A DNA stretch of 64,000 nt from Sulfodiicoccus acidiphilus. Lineage in GTDB: Archaea; Thermoproteota; Thermoprotei_A; Sulfolobales; Sulfolobaceae. Made by a program: the position numbers and the translations under genes. Under the pieces are notes generated by a model. That model was not told the origin of the DNA. It ran no database searches and saw only the letters and a program-made list of their open reading frames with translations. The stretch lies in contig NZ_AP018553.1 of the NCBI RefSeq assembly GCF_003967175.1, forward strand, positions 434,001 to 498,000, written 5' to 3'. Below are positions 36,711 to 45,939 of the stretch, in pieces. Numbering within the stretch: position 1 is the stretch's first letter; each line of letters opens with the position of its first letter.

Positions 36711-38039
36711 ATGTTACTAACATATTACAGAGGACTGGTGTGCTCAGACGTCAACGCCCCCGGACTGAGATGGGATGAGAGGCTGAGGAAGTTCGTGGCC
36801 CTGGCCTACAAATACAGGGACGTCAAGGAGTACTTCAAAGGCTCTAGGCTTGAGGTGAGTGACTCAGTGATGGATCCGCTTCCCTTCCCTCGAGTGGTCG
36901 ACACCATCGAACTCAGGGAATACCAGAGGAAGGCCCTGGAAGTTTGGAACAAGGAGAGGAGAGGTGTAGTGGTCCTTCCTACTGGGGCAGGGAAGACGGT
37001 GCTGGCACTTAAGGCCGTGGCGACTCTTCGAGTCTCTACCGTAGTTCTAGTTCCCACCATAGACCTAATGAACCAGTGGCACGGGGAGATAAGGACGAGG
37101 TTAGGCGTGGAGGCCGGTAGACTAGGTGGAGGATACGACGACATCAAGGGAATAACGGTGAGTACGTATGACTCGGCCTACATAAGGGCAGAGGAGATAG
37201 GGAACAGGTTCCTATTCGTGGTCTTCGACGAGGTTCACCACCTTCCGTCCGAGGGCTACATGAACGTTGCCCAGATGTCGGCCGCCCCTTACAGGCTGGG
37301 GCTGACCGCCACGCCTGAGAGGCAGGACGGTAGGCACGTCCTCTTGGACGAGCTAGTAGGTCCTGTGGTCTTCAGGGCCTCTCCTTCACAGCTCTCCGGG
37401 AAGTACCTTTCGGAGTTCGAGGTCGAGAAGATCTACGTGAACCTCACACAGGAGGAGGATAAGAGGTATGGGGCTCTGAGGGAGAAGTTCAGGAAGTTCC
37501 TAGCATCTAGGGGAATCAGGCTCACCTCGCCTCAGGACTTCAGTAAGCTGGTGAGAATGGCCTCAAGGTCCAGGGAGGCCAGGGAGGCCCTCTTGGCGTG
37601 GCACGAGTCGATGGAGGTGGCGGTAAACTCGAGGGCCAAGCTGGACAAGCTAAGGGAGATCTTGGCCACCCACGACGGGGAGAAGGCCATAGTCTTCACA
37701 AGGAACGTTGAGTTGGCCTACGAGATATCTAGACTCTTCCTTATACCCGTCATAACCTATCGTACTCCTAAGGACGAAAGGGAGGAAATACTAAGGTTCT
37801 TTAAAGAGGGAAGGTACAAGGTAGTGGTTACCTCTAACGTACTCGATGAGGGAATAGACGTCCCTGACGCCTCGCTGGCGGTTGTGCTCGGAGGGTACGG
37901 GAGCAGGAGGCAGCTGGTGCAAAGACTAGGTAGGATCCTCAGGAAGAAGGACGGGAAGAGGGCCAAGTTGATAGAGATCGTCGCTAGGGGTACGGTGGAC
38001 TACAGCCTGAGCAGGAGGAGGGGAAGTGCTTCCATCTGA
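36711..38039 (+). CDS. xpb: XPB-type DNA helicase
   Basis: 442 residues. Helicase superfamily 2: Walker A VVLPTGAGKTVLA, DEVHH box, GLTATPERQDGR, and motif VI QLVQRLGRILRKK. The thumb-like insert lies between the two RecA domains. Archaeal XPB works with Bax1 nuclease in DNA opening and incision, probably excision repair; the bax1 gene overlaps its end by 14 bases. Full length for the archaeal protein. Confidence 0.93.
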   Translation: MLLTYYRGLVCSDVNAPGLRWDERLRKFVALAYKYRDVKEYFKGSRLEVSDSVMDPLPFPRVVDTIELREYQRKALEVWNKERRGVVVLPTGAGKTVLALKAVATLRVSTVVLVPTIDLMNQWHGEIRTRLGVEAGRLGGGYDDIKGITVSTYDSAYIRAEEIGNRFLFVVFDEVHHLPSEGYMNVAQMSAAPYRLGLTATPERQDGRHVLLDELVGPVVFRASPSQLSGKYLSEFEVEKIYVNLTQEEDKRYGALREKFRKFLASRGIRLTSPQDFSKLVRMASRSREAREALLAWHESMEVAVNSRAKLDKLREILATHDGEKAIVFTRNVELAYEISRLFLIPVITYRTPKDEREEILRFFKEGRYKVVVTSNVLDEGIDVPDASLAVVLGGYGSRRQLVQRLGRILRKKDGKRAKLIEIVARGTVDYSLSRRRGSASI

Positions 38040-39480
38040 ACTGATGAGGTATAGGACCTTTGGAGAGAAGGTGGTGCCGAAGTTCCTCGCAGAGGAGAGC
38101 GTGGAGTTGGTGGACGAGGTACTGTCGTACTTCACTCCAGGGAGGAAGTTAGGTGAGGTGATCGAGGAGGTCTCTCACCTAGAGAAGGTGTACGATTACA
38201 AGCTGGTCAGGGGACTAGTGAAGCTAATGGTCAGGGCCTGTGAACTTCAGAGGGAGTCCCAAGTGAACCCGAGGCAAGTGAGGAGGGAACTGTTCATGAG
38301 GGGGCCACAGCTGACACAAGAGGGTAGAGCGAGGGCAGTGGCCCAAGTGAGGGAGGCACTGGGGGTGGATCCCGAGAGCGCCATGTTCAGCGACTTAGAC
38401 GAAGAGAAGGTCATAGTGAGGACACCGAAGATCACTCCCTCGCAGCTTATGAGGTGGTACAACCTCTCATTGCTACAGTCCATGCTGTTGAGAAGCGTTA
38501 GGATGAGCGTGTGGGTCGAGAGCGGTTGGAAGACCCTGATATGGAGGGCGAAGAGGGTGGGCTTGATGTATACGGCATACAACGATCCCCTAAGGGTGGA
38601 ATTCGAGGGTCCCATGAGTTTGCTCAAGTTCACCGACAGGTATGGGAGGGGAATGGCCTTGGTAGTACCTTACGTAATCTCCAGCCCCAAGTGGAAGATA
38701 GAGGCTGACGTGTCGTTGGGGAGGGTAAACAGGAGGGTGTACAGGCTAGAGCTGGCGAACTACCCCAACCTGCTCACTTACGGAGTAGACGAGGAGAAGT
38801 TCGATTCGAGCGTGGAGGAGAGGTTCTTCAAGGAGTTTTCCTCGGCAGTGAAGGATTGGAAGATAACTAGGGAACCAGAACCTCTAAGCGTGAGTGGGAG
38901 ATTGTACGTTCCAGACTTCTTGCTAACGAAGGGGGAGCTTAAAGTTTACGTGGAGATAGTAGGGTTTTGGACTAGGGAGTACCTCAGGAGGAAACTGGAG
39001 AAGTTGAGGGGAGTAAAAGAGAAGTTCCTGGTCCTGGTGGACAGGGAGCTCTCCTACGAGGACTTCTCCGACATAAACGTGATTCAGTTCAAGAAGAAAG
39101 TAGACGTAGGGATCGTCTACAAGTGGTTGAGGGAGGTGGAAGCGTCCTCTCCTGTGAGGGAGGTGGAGTTCACCTTGACTGGAGACGTCGTGCCGCTTGA
39201 GGACATAGCCAAGAGGGTCGGATCGACTGTTGAGGCGTTGAGGAGGTCATCTAGGCAAGTCGAAGGCTACTTCAAGGCCGGGGACTACTACGTTAGTGAG
39301 AGGGTCCTCGACAGGTTAAAGGGGAGTGAACTGGAAGGAAGAAAGCTGAGCGAGCTTAGTAAGCTTTATGAAGAGATAGCTCCGATCCTTCCGTTCCTCC
39401 TCGAGAGACTGGGCTACAGACTAAGATGGTTAAACGTCACAGACGCTGTAGTTCTGAGGGAAGGATCTAAGGGGAGCTAA
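38026..39480 (+). CDS. bax1: XPB-associated nuclease Bax1
   Basis: 484 residues from a TTG-type start overlapping xpb. A long N-terminal region, then an archaeal nuclease core with YVPDFLLTKGELKVYVEIVGF (about residues 290-310), matching the acidic catalytic residues of the family (DUF790). Bax1 binds XPB and cuts DNA 3' of the unwound region. The 14-base overlap and conserved pairing make the assignment firm. Confidence 0.9.
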   Translation: MLPSELMRYRTFGEKVVPKFLAEESVELVDEVLSYFTPGRKLGEVIEEVSHLEKVYDYKLVRGLVKLMVRACELQRESQVNPRQVRRELFMRGPQLTQEGRARAVAQVREALGVDPESAMFSDLDEEKVIVRTPKITPSQLMRWYNLSLLQSMLLRSVRMSVWVESGWKTLIWRAKRVGLMYTAYNDPLRVEFEGPMSLLKFTDRYGRGMALVVPYVISSPKWKIEADVSLGRVNRRVYRLELANYPNLLTYGVDEEKFDSSVEERFFKEFSSAVKDWKITREPEPLSVSGRLYVPDFLLTKGELKVYVEIVGFWTREYLRRKLEKLRGVKEKFLVLVDRELSYEDFSDINVIQFKKKVDVGIVYKWLREVEASSPVREVEFTLTGDVVPLEDIAKRVGSTVEALRRSSRQVEGYFKAGDYYVSERVLDRLKGSELEGRKLSELSKLYEEIAPILPFLLERLGYRLRWLNVTDAVVLREGSKGS

Positions 39481-39648
39481 GCCCAGTTTCACTTGAGCCA
39501 CCCCGCTCGTCCAGCCATAGGCGCGCCCTAACCCGTTACCCCTCACGGGGAGTAGCCCTCCTCTCCCCTCAGCAAGTTCTTGTAGCTACTTCGCTAATTC
39601 ACGTAATTCTCATCTCTCGATCAACCTATTTAACTAGCGATGAGGTGA
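39481..39648. other. Spacer upstream of the PaREP1 remnant
   Basis: Contains the TATA-like CCTATTTAACTAG (about 39625-39637) and otherwise nothing recognisable. Confidence 0.35.
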
Positions 39649-40015
39649 CATTTCACAATCCAACTCCTGAGGTGTTCAGCCGACATATATTTGGAGGAAG
39701 CTGAGGCCCTACTCTCTAGAGGGGACGTACTGCAGGCGAGCGAGAAGTACTACAAAGCGGCCGAGGAGGCCATCAAGATCCTCTCTTTCGGAAACTCCGT
39801 GAAGGCGATTTCCACGGTGGACTATATCGTGGACTGGAAACTCTAAACTCTATTTCGACGCCATAGAGGAATTGGAGGACATCTATCCAGGCGTTAGGGC
39901 AAAGTGGATGTCCGCTTGGGTATTACACATGGAGGGCTTTCACGAGATCAGACTTACCCCGGAGGAGGTCGGAGTTCTGAAAAAGGATGTGGAGAACTTA
40001 GTCAAGACGCTGTAA
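39649..40015 (+). pseudogene. PaREP1-family protein, frameshifted
   Basis: Two frames: the first reads YLEEAEALLSRGDVLQASEK, then YYKAAEEAIKILSFGNS, and stops at 39844-39846; the second continues LYFDAIEELEDIYPGVRAKW and MSAWVLHMEGFHEIRL and stops at 40013-40015. Together they give a complete PaREP1 domain of about 120 residues. The change to the next frame (one base forward) must occur around 39800-39845 and is not in an obvious homopolymer. No ordinary start codon precedes the first part except the TTG at 39691. PaREP1 proteins are multicopy in crenarchaea and have been linked to toxin-antitoxin-like (HEPN/MNT) pairs; no partner gene is visible here. Confidence 0.7.
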
Positions 40016-40505
40016 AGGATCGAAGACTACAGATAGTATTTGAAGTCGTTTCGTTAGGAATTCGATGAACTACCGGTGTTCTAGCCGGAACAGGGACACG
40101 ACTGGAGTTAGGAACGAACCAGCGTCTTCCGCGTGGCCAGTGCGTCCACTACTACGGTTCATCCTACATTGAGGAGCTTGCTCTCCCTACTTCCTGTTGT
40201 GGAGTCCGAAACCGAAGTGGGGACCCTTCACGAGTTTAACGTGTTGTGTGTATAGGGAACCTTAAACTGGAGACTATTGAGGCTATCCGCAGGCAACTCA
40301 AAGGGTAGGTCGTCGTTTTGAGTACGTTTCGCCACGTCTTCTTGATACCAACCAGTCCTCTAAGAGAGTTCCATAAGTGTTTCCACCCGAACTTGATCTA
40401 AGGGAGTTCGGATTAGTGGAGATGAGGGTCGATACGAGGAGCCATCCCATCGAGAACTACGACATCTAGGACGAGAGCTTCATCGGGGCCAGGGAGGAGA
40501 CAATC
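40016..40505. other. Gene-free stretch
   Basis: No convincing frame on either strand. Nothing recognised. Confidence 0.4.
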
Positions 40506-41588
40506 TCAGGGAACTATCAACGTCCTAAGTACTCTACCCTCTAGTAGGGCTGAAACAGCCTCGTTTATCTCCTCCAGTCTATACTCTCCCGTGATTAATG
40601 CCTCTGGACTGTACTTTCCCGTCCTACTCATCTCTATGAGTCTTGGGAGGTCCGTTCTGGGCCTCCCCCCGTGGTTTGTCAAGATCGTCACACCTCGTCG
40701 GACTAACGACGCTGGTCTGACGCTTACGGAGGAGTTGGCGGGTGGTATCCCAACTAGGACAACTCTTCCTCCCACCCTTACCAACTCCAGCGCCAATTCC
40801 ACCGTCTCAGGCCTCCCCGCACACTCCACTACGACGTCGACCCCTCCCTTACTAGCCACGTAATCCTTAACATTGATCTTTAAACTATTTAGTATAACCG
40901 TAGCTCCCATTTCCTTACCTTTTTCCAGTTTCCAATCTATAACGTCGACTAGAATTACCTCTCCTGCTCCTATAGATCTAAGTAATTGAATAATTGATAA
41001 ACCGACTCCACCTGCCCCTATCACTACCACGTTCTCTCCGGGTTCCACGTGTCCACTCAGCACCACCGCCCCGTAAGCGGTGAGGCCAGCGCAACCCAGT
41101 ACAGCCGCCTTCTTCAAATCGAGGTTATCTGGAACCTTGGCCAGTGAGGTCTCAGGTAGAATTGCGTACTCCGCGAATCCTCCCCCCATGTAGGCCCTGA
41201 GCGGTGTTCCGTCTTTCGACCTCAACCTGTACGAGCCGTCTAAGGCTGTTCCCTTGAGCCTGTTGGCTATAAAAGTCTCACAGAGGTTCTCCCTTCCTGC
41301 GACACAGTTCCTGCACTTTCCACAGGGTTGTATAAAGGACGCCACTACCTTGTCCCCCACTTGGAAGTTGCTCACCCCTTCCCCTACCTGCTCCACTACC
41401 CCAGCGATCTCGTGTCCAGCAACTACTGGGAGTTCTGCTGGGGTGTGACCCTGAAATACGTTAACGTCTGAGTGGCAGAGTCCAGTGGCAGAAACTCTAA
41501 TCAACACCTCTCCCCGCTTAGGCTCTTCAATGTCCACTTCCTGTATATCCAATGGTGTACCGTAGTTTCTTAACAATGCGGCACGCAT
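40506..41588 (-). CDS. Zinc-dependent alcohol dehydrogenase (MDR family)
   Basis: 360 residues. Catalytic-zinc region GHEIAGVVEQVGEGV, structural-zinc cysteines CGKCRNCVAGRENLC, and nucleotide-binding VVIGAGGVGLSIIQL with Asp in ILVDVIDW, which favours NAD. It oxidises an alcohol or diol to aldehyde or ketone. Placed just downstream of the ring-hydroxylating oxygenase genes on the same strand, it could act on the products of that pathway (inference). Confidence 0.92.
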   Translation of the reverse strand: MRAALLRNYGTPLDIQEVDIEEPKRGEVLIRVSATGLCHSDVNVFQGHTPAELPVVAGHEIAGVVEQVGEGVSNFQVGDKVVASFIQPCGKCRNCVAGRENLCETFIANRLKGTALDGSYRLRSKDGTPLRAYMGGGFAEYAILPETSLAKVPDNLDLKKAAVLGCAGLTAYGAVVLSGHVEPGENVVVIGAGGVGLSIIQLLRSIGAGEVILVDVIDWKLEKGKEMGATVILNSLKINVKDYVASKGGVDVVVECAGRPETVELALELVRVGGRVVLVGIPPANSSVSVRPASLVRRGVTILTNHGGRPRTDLPRLIEMSRTGKYSPEALITGEYRLEEINEAVSALLEGRVLRTLIVP

Positions 41589-41727
41589 GACTATGTTAAC
41601 TCTTTTGAGGAAAAAATCTTTGCTACTCAGTTTCCTAAGGCAAAGGGACCTCCTCCTTCACAGAAACGGTTTCGGGATTTAAAGTGAAGTTTCTACTACT
41701 TCGTATCTCGTTATACAATCCCATCAA
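41589..41727. other. Short spacer between dehydrogenase and oxygenase small subunit
   Basis: AT-rich on the minus strand with GAGTTAACATAGT just before the dehydrogenase ATG; probably a separate promoter rather than an operon junction. Confidence 0.35.
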
Positions 41728-42219
41728 TTAGAGCGGAAAATAGAGATTGTACATAGGAAGATTCTCATGATCGAGTAATACTGTCCTCTTCTTTAACTTC
41801 AACTTACCATCCACCTCCTTCAGGACGTCTCTCCTAGTTGCGGAGACGATGTAAGTCTGTGCCTCATCCTTCTCTGTCCTGACTAGGAGGAGGTTGCTCG
41901 ACACTTCCATCTCTTTCCCCGACTTGAGTATCACGACGTTAGTGACGAACCTCCTCGTCTTGCTCCTCTGCTTCGATGCCCAACCATATTCGTCCCTGAG
42001 CCTGCTTACCGTGGCCTTAAAGTAAGCCTTGTCTGCGTTGACTAGGAACGCCTGTCCAGAGAACTGCTCTCCCGAAGCGTGGCCCACCCTAACAGGGATC
42101 ACATACTCTAAGTCTTCACTCAACAGGTCGAGCCACTCCTCCAGCCTTCCCTCGTCTAGGAGAGAGGCCTCGGCGTAGAGGAAGTTTGACGCCTTGAAGT
42201 GGGCTTCTACTTCACTCAT
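41728..42219 (-). CDS. Ring-hydroxylating oxygenase, small (beta) subunit
   Basis: 163 residues, the usual size of the structural beta subunit (SnoaL/NTF2 fold): FLYAEASLLDEGRLEEWLDLL near the N-terminus, then LEYVIPVRVGHASG and TRRFVTNVVIL. It overlaps the alpha-subunit gene by 8 bases and is co-translated. It gives a two-subunit oxygenase component; no ferredoxin or reductase gene for it is present in the window. Confidence 0.9.
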   Translation of the reverse strand: MSEVEAHFKASNFLYAEASLLDEGRLEEWLDLLSEDLEYVIPVRVGHASGEQFSGQAFLVNADKAYFKATVSRLRDEYGWASKQRSKTRRFVTNVVILKSGKEMEVSSNLLLVRTEKDEAQTYIVSATRRDVLKEVDGKLKLKKRTVLLDHENLPMYNLYFPL

Positions 42220-43579
42220 CCTTGGTCATCTCCAGGGCCCACCTCGTCCAGAATGTCCTCTGGCTCTCTTCCTGGAACTGGGTCGGCCTGCAAAGGCCTG
42301 GACCCTCCCACTCTTGACAAGTACCCAAGTCCTTTACTCCCCTCAATCCTCCCTTAAGCGCGGTATTTGCCCTTTCAGCGAACACTCCCTTCGCCGCCCT
42401 AGTTACCCTCCTCCATATTGGGAGATCATCCATTTCAGCGTTCCCTGCGGCTCCAAAGGTGGCCCTAGTTACCTCTGCTACCCTTTTCTTGAACTCTGGG
42501 GAAGAGTCACTAGGTACCAGAGTCCACATCCAGACCTCAGTCACCCCAGGGCCTACAGGGTTCCAGACCCTGAATGTGTGGAACGGGACTCTAGGCTTCT
42601 CGGAGAACGGTGAGTCTGTGGAGTCGGCCGAGACTAGTCCGGAGAAGTTGGGAAAGAGAGTGAACACCGCATTTATGGCCCTCCTGAGTACCTCCCACTG
42701 TCCCCTCGAGACAGAGCCCTCCTTGAAGGACTTCCACTCCTCCCTCGGATAACCCAAGAATGACGAGGTCTCCCTCTCGCTCCTCCTTATACCAATGCAC
42801 CCCACTGGGAGGCCGTCCTTACCCCTCACGTAATTCACAGTGACGTCGTCGGGGGTCTCTATACCACTGCCGAACCTGGACTTCCCCACGAATCCGTAAC
42901 TCTGAAGCGTCCTGTGTACCACAGCTATGTGGAGCCTGTCCTCCGCGAAGTTCTCTGCTCCTAACTTCCAGTCGAAGTCCGCTGTCCACCTTTGAGGTGG
43001 ACCCACGGGCTCCATCTGGCCAGGGGCCCTGAATAGCAGGTCCAAGTACCACTTGAAATCTCCCAGATAGTCCTGCAGGTCTGGTGCGTTCTCATCCATG
43101 TTCCCGAATACGAGGCCATCGTAGGAGTCTACCCTTATTTGGAGAAGTCCCCATTCCCTCACGTCCAGTCTTTCGAAGACCTTCTCCTTGAACGGTACTC
43201 CAACCAACTCCCCCTTGTTGTTATAAGTCCAACCATGATATGGGCACATGAAGGTTGAAGCGTTTCCCCTATCGTTTATGCATAGCATAGTTCCTCTGTG
43301 TCTGCAGCTATTGAAAAGGGCTCTAAGCTTCCCATCCGATCCCCTGATCACTATGAACGGGTCGTTTCCTATGTACCTTACAACGTAATCTCCAGGCTCT
43401 GGGATCTCGCTCTCCAGCCCTAGAAACACCCAATTCTTAGAGAATATTTTTCTTAATTCCATCTCATATATCTCCTCGCTGTTGAATACCTTCAACGGGA
43501 TCTCTCCGTTCTCCTCCTCCAGGAATTTCTTTCTCATTCTTGTGAGAATTTGACGAGCACCATATCGTCCCTCGCCCAC
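42212..43579 (-). CDS. Rieske ring-hydroxylating oxygenase, large (alpha) subunit
   Basis: 455 residues. Rieske [2Fe-2S] motif CRHRG...CPYHGW (about residues 92-115) and mononuclear iron site NFAEDRLHIAVVH (D, H, H). The domain order and length match alpha subunits that hydroxylate aromatic rings or carboxylates (benzoate, phenylpropionate, anthranilate types). The substrate is not resolvable. A palindromic operator candidate lies just upstream. The CoA ligase and MFS genes further upstream are on the same strand. Confidence 0.93.
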   Translation of the reverse strand: MGEGRYGARQILTRMRKKFLEEENGEIPLKVFNSEEIYEMELRKIFSKNWVFLGLESEIPEPGDYVVRYIGNDPFIVIRGSDGKLRALFNSCRHRGTMLCINDRGNASTFMCPYHGWTYNNKGELVGVPFKEKVFERLDVREWGLLQIRVDSYDGLVFGNMDENAPDLQDYLGDFKWYLDLLFRAPGQMEPVGPPQRWTADFDWKLGAENFAEDRLHIAVVHRTLQSYGFVGKSRFGSGIETPDDVTVNYVRGKDGLPVGCIGIRRSERETSSFLGYPREEWKSFKEGSVSRGQWEVLRRAINAVFTLFPNFSGLVSADSTDSPFSEKPRVPFHTFRVWNPVGPGVTEVWMWTLVPSDSSPEFKKRVAEVTRATFGAAGNAEMDDLPIWRRVTRAAKGVFAERANTALKGGLRGVKDLGTCQEWEGPGLCRPTQFQEESQRTFWTRWALEMTKDE

Positions 43580-43591
43580 TTTATCACCTGC

Positions 43592-43615
43592 AACTATTAA
43601 TACTAACTAATAGTT
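43592..43615. promoter_or_regulatory. Candidate operator of the Rieske oxygenase operon
   Basis: A perfect inverted repeat AACTATTA - 8 bases - TAATAGTT, partly overlapping the minus-strand TATA (TTTATAAC, 43613-43620) and lying between it and the start codon (43579). This is where archaeal repressors usually block transcription. The regulator is unknown. Confidence 0.5.
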
Positions 43616-43620
43616 ATAAA

Positions 43621-44316
43621 CTTTGACATCGAAGCTACGAGGTTCCCTTGAAGATAGTCCCCTTATCTCGCGGTCTATAGTGAATAATGGGTTTCTACCT
43701 TATTTGCGTAATTTACGTAAATCTGTCCGTCTACCTAAGATCCGTCAACCTGCAGTCTTCCCTCGTCAGTCCTGGTTCCTTTCAATAACGTTTTGATCTT
43801 TCACACAAGGAGATATCAAGGCTTTTTCTGAGGGACAATTTCCATCCATGCGATTAGGGACTCGCTCGAGACAATAGAGTCACTATGGTTGTGAACTGCT
43901 ACATCCTCACGGACGAAGTTTTCTGTCTCCTAGCCTTGCCCTATCGGCAGAGGGCTGAGATTAAATGGGGAAAAGGGTTATTCCCGTCTCGACTGTGGGT
44001 CTCCATTATCATTTGCTAAGGCCGTCGATCCACAGAGAGGCGTACTTCACAGACTCTCCCTTCAACGGATGTCTCTTGACGGTGCTTGTTTCGTCCACAA
44101 ACATAAATTAGGTCCTAGTCAAGTTAGTATTTGAACTATGAGAAGAGGTTGTTCATCCCCCAAAGAAGGACTTTCTCCCATTCCCGTCGTAAAGTTAACG
44201 GACTTCGCGGCCAGCTTATGCGACGATATAGAAGGCTTGAGACATGTCGGCTAACGATAAACATTGATCTGGGGGACATGCTGAGGCAATAAGTCTCCAC
44301 TTCATTAATTTCACTC
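43621..44316. other. Gene-free stretch of about 700 bases
   Basis: No gene recognised on either strand, and no repeat of R1, R2 or the tnpB element. The sequence is ordinary in composition, with AT-rich patches. Confidence 0.45.
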
Positions 44317-45879
44317 TTACAGACGTTCGCCTAGTTGTTCTCTCAGTCTTCGCCGATCCAGCTTCATGAGGGGCGTCCTCGGGATCTCCTCCACCTGCCT
44401 GAACAGTTTAGGTACCTTGTATTCTCCCAACTCCCTCCTGACCATCTCCCTTAGTTCAGACTCTAGCTCGGCGTTCATGGTGTATCCTGGCCTGAGTGCC
44501 AAGAACGCCGCCGGCACTGTGAGCCCGTCCGCGTCCTTCGCCTGGACCACTGCAGCCTCTAACACGGCCGGATGCCTTAAGAGCACCTCTTCGATTTCCA
44601 ATGGAGAAACCCACATCCCCTTCACCTTGAAGAGGTCATCATTTCTTCCCACGTGAACGTAATAACCGTCGTCATCAAAATACATCACGTCCCCTGTTCT
44701 AATCCACTCACCTACCATCGTCCTTCTAGTTTTTTCTAAGTCCCTAAGGTAATAGTAAGCGTTCGTGTCGCTCTTCACCCACACTTCTCCCAGTTTGTTG
44801 GGTTCTCTTATTTCCGTGCCCGTGACTAAGTCCACCAACTTCACCTCGACGCCGAAAATGGGCCTTCCACAAGTCCCAGGCTTATTATCTCCAGGTCTGT
44901 TAGATATCCACTCGTAAGTGACTTCGGAGCTTCCTATGGAGTCCAGCACTTCGATCCCGTAGAGCTCTCTAAACTTCTCAAGCAAAGGGATTGGAAGCTT
45001 CTCCGAGGCCGATACCACCATTCTTACGCTGCTCAAATCCGGCCTTTCTTCTAGGTTAACCAGCCACTTCAATACGGTGGGAACAGTGATGAAAACAGTG
45101 GGTTTGTGGTTACGTAAGATATCCGCGACGACTTGAGGAGTGAGTTTCTTAGTTGTGAGGATGGCAGAGGCCCCGTTGGCTATTGGTATAAGGACTCCGG
45201 GCCACATGCCGTGGGTGAAGTACTTCTGTGATGTGGCGTAATGCACGTCGCTTTCCCTCCAGCCCATGAACTTCGAGTGCCTGTGAGGGACGTGAACGAA
45301 GTCCCTCGCAGTGTGCACAACTGCTTTAGGTCTACCCGTAGTTCCACCCGAGAAGAGTAAGTAAGTTGGATCGTCCCTATGAACCTTTATAGGTTCAAAT
45401 TGGTCTGGGACTTCAGCAGATAACGAAGCGTAATCCTGAAGTCCTTCGACACGTCCGCCAAGCGTCACCACCCTCTGTCCGTTGAGGCCGAGCCTATCTA
45501 GTAACGAGACGTCGGAGAAGATCACTTTAGGCTCAAGGAGCTCCAAGAAATAAGATATCGTTTCCTTATTGTAAAGCGGCGATACCCAGGCGGGAATGGC
45601 ACCAGCCCTTAACGTTCCCAACCACACGCTTAGGGCTTGCATGGAGTCAAAGGAAAGAATCATAACTATGTTCCTTTTCTCGACTCCCAGCTTAGATACG
45701 ACGTTAGCCGCCCTAGAAACTTCCTTAAGAACTTCTTCATATGTGAAGCTCTTCTCGTCGAACACCAGGGCGATCTTTTCCCGATGACTTTGAACCGACT
45801 GGTCGAGGATGAAAGTGGGGTTGAACTTCAAGGGCACTTCCGGTGCCTTGTAGTCGTGCCAGTCACGAGAGTAAGGCAT
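44317..45879 (-). CDS. Acyl/aryl-CoA ligase (AMP-binding, benzoate-CoA ligase-like)
   Basis: 520 residues. ATP motif YLLFSGGTTGRPKAVVH (about 169-185), SSEVTYEW, the hinge motif TGDVMYFDDDGYYVHVGRND, and the catalytic lysine near the end in PRTPLMKLDRR. The enzyme activates a carboxylic acid to its CoA ester; the layout resembles benzoate- or medium-chain-CoA ligases. A TATA-like TTTTAATATTCG is about 30-35 bases upstream. It lies between an MFS carrier and the Rieske oxygenase on one strand, suggesting uptake, activation and oxidation of an organic acid. Confidence 0.9.
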   Translation of the reverse strand: MPYSRDWHDYKAPEVPLKFNPTFILDQSVQSHREKIALVFDEKSFTYEEVLKEVSRAANVVSKLGVEKRNIVMILSFDSMQALSVWLGTLRAGAIPAWVSPLYNKETISYFLELLEPKVIFSDVSLLDRLGLNGQRVVTLGGRVEGLQDYASLSAEVPDQFEPIKVHRDDPTYLLFSGGTTGRPKAVVHTARDFVHVPHRHSKFMGWRESDVHYATSQKYFTHGMWPGVLIPIANGASAILTTKKLTPQVVADILRNHKPTVFITVPTVLKWLVNLEERPDLSSVRMVVSASEKLPIPLLEKFRELYGIEVLDSIGSSEVTYEWISNRPGDNKPGTCGRPIFGVEVKLVDLVTGTEIREPNKLGEVWVKSDTNAYYYLRDLEKTRRTMVGEWIRTGDVMYFDDDGYYVHVGRNDDLFKVKGMWVSPLEIEEVLLRHPAVLEAAVVQAKDADGLTVPAAFLALRPGYTMNAELESELREMVRRELGEYKVPKLFRQVEEIPRTPLMKLDRRRLREQLGERL

Positions 45880-45939
45880 CTCGATTCTAGGATAGTGATA
45901 ACTAACGAATATTAAAATCTAGGGGCTGTATGCACATTC

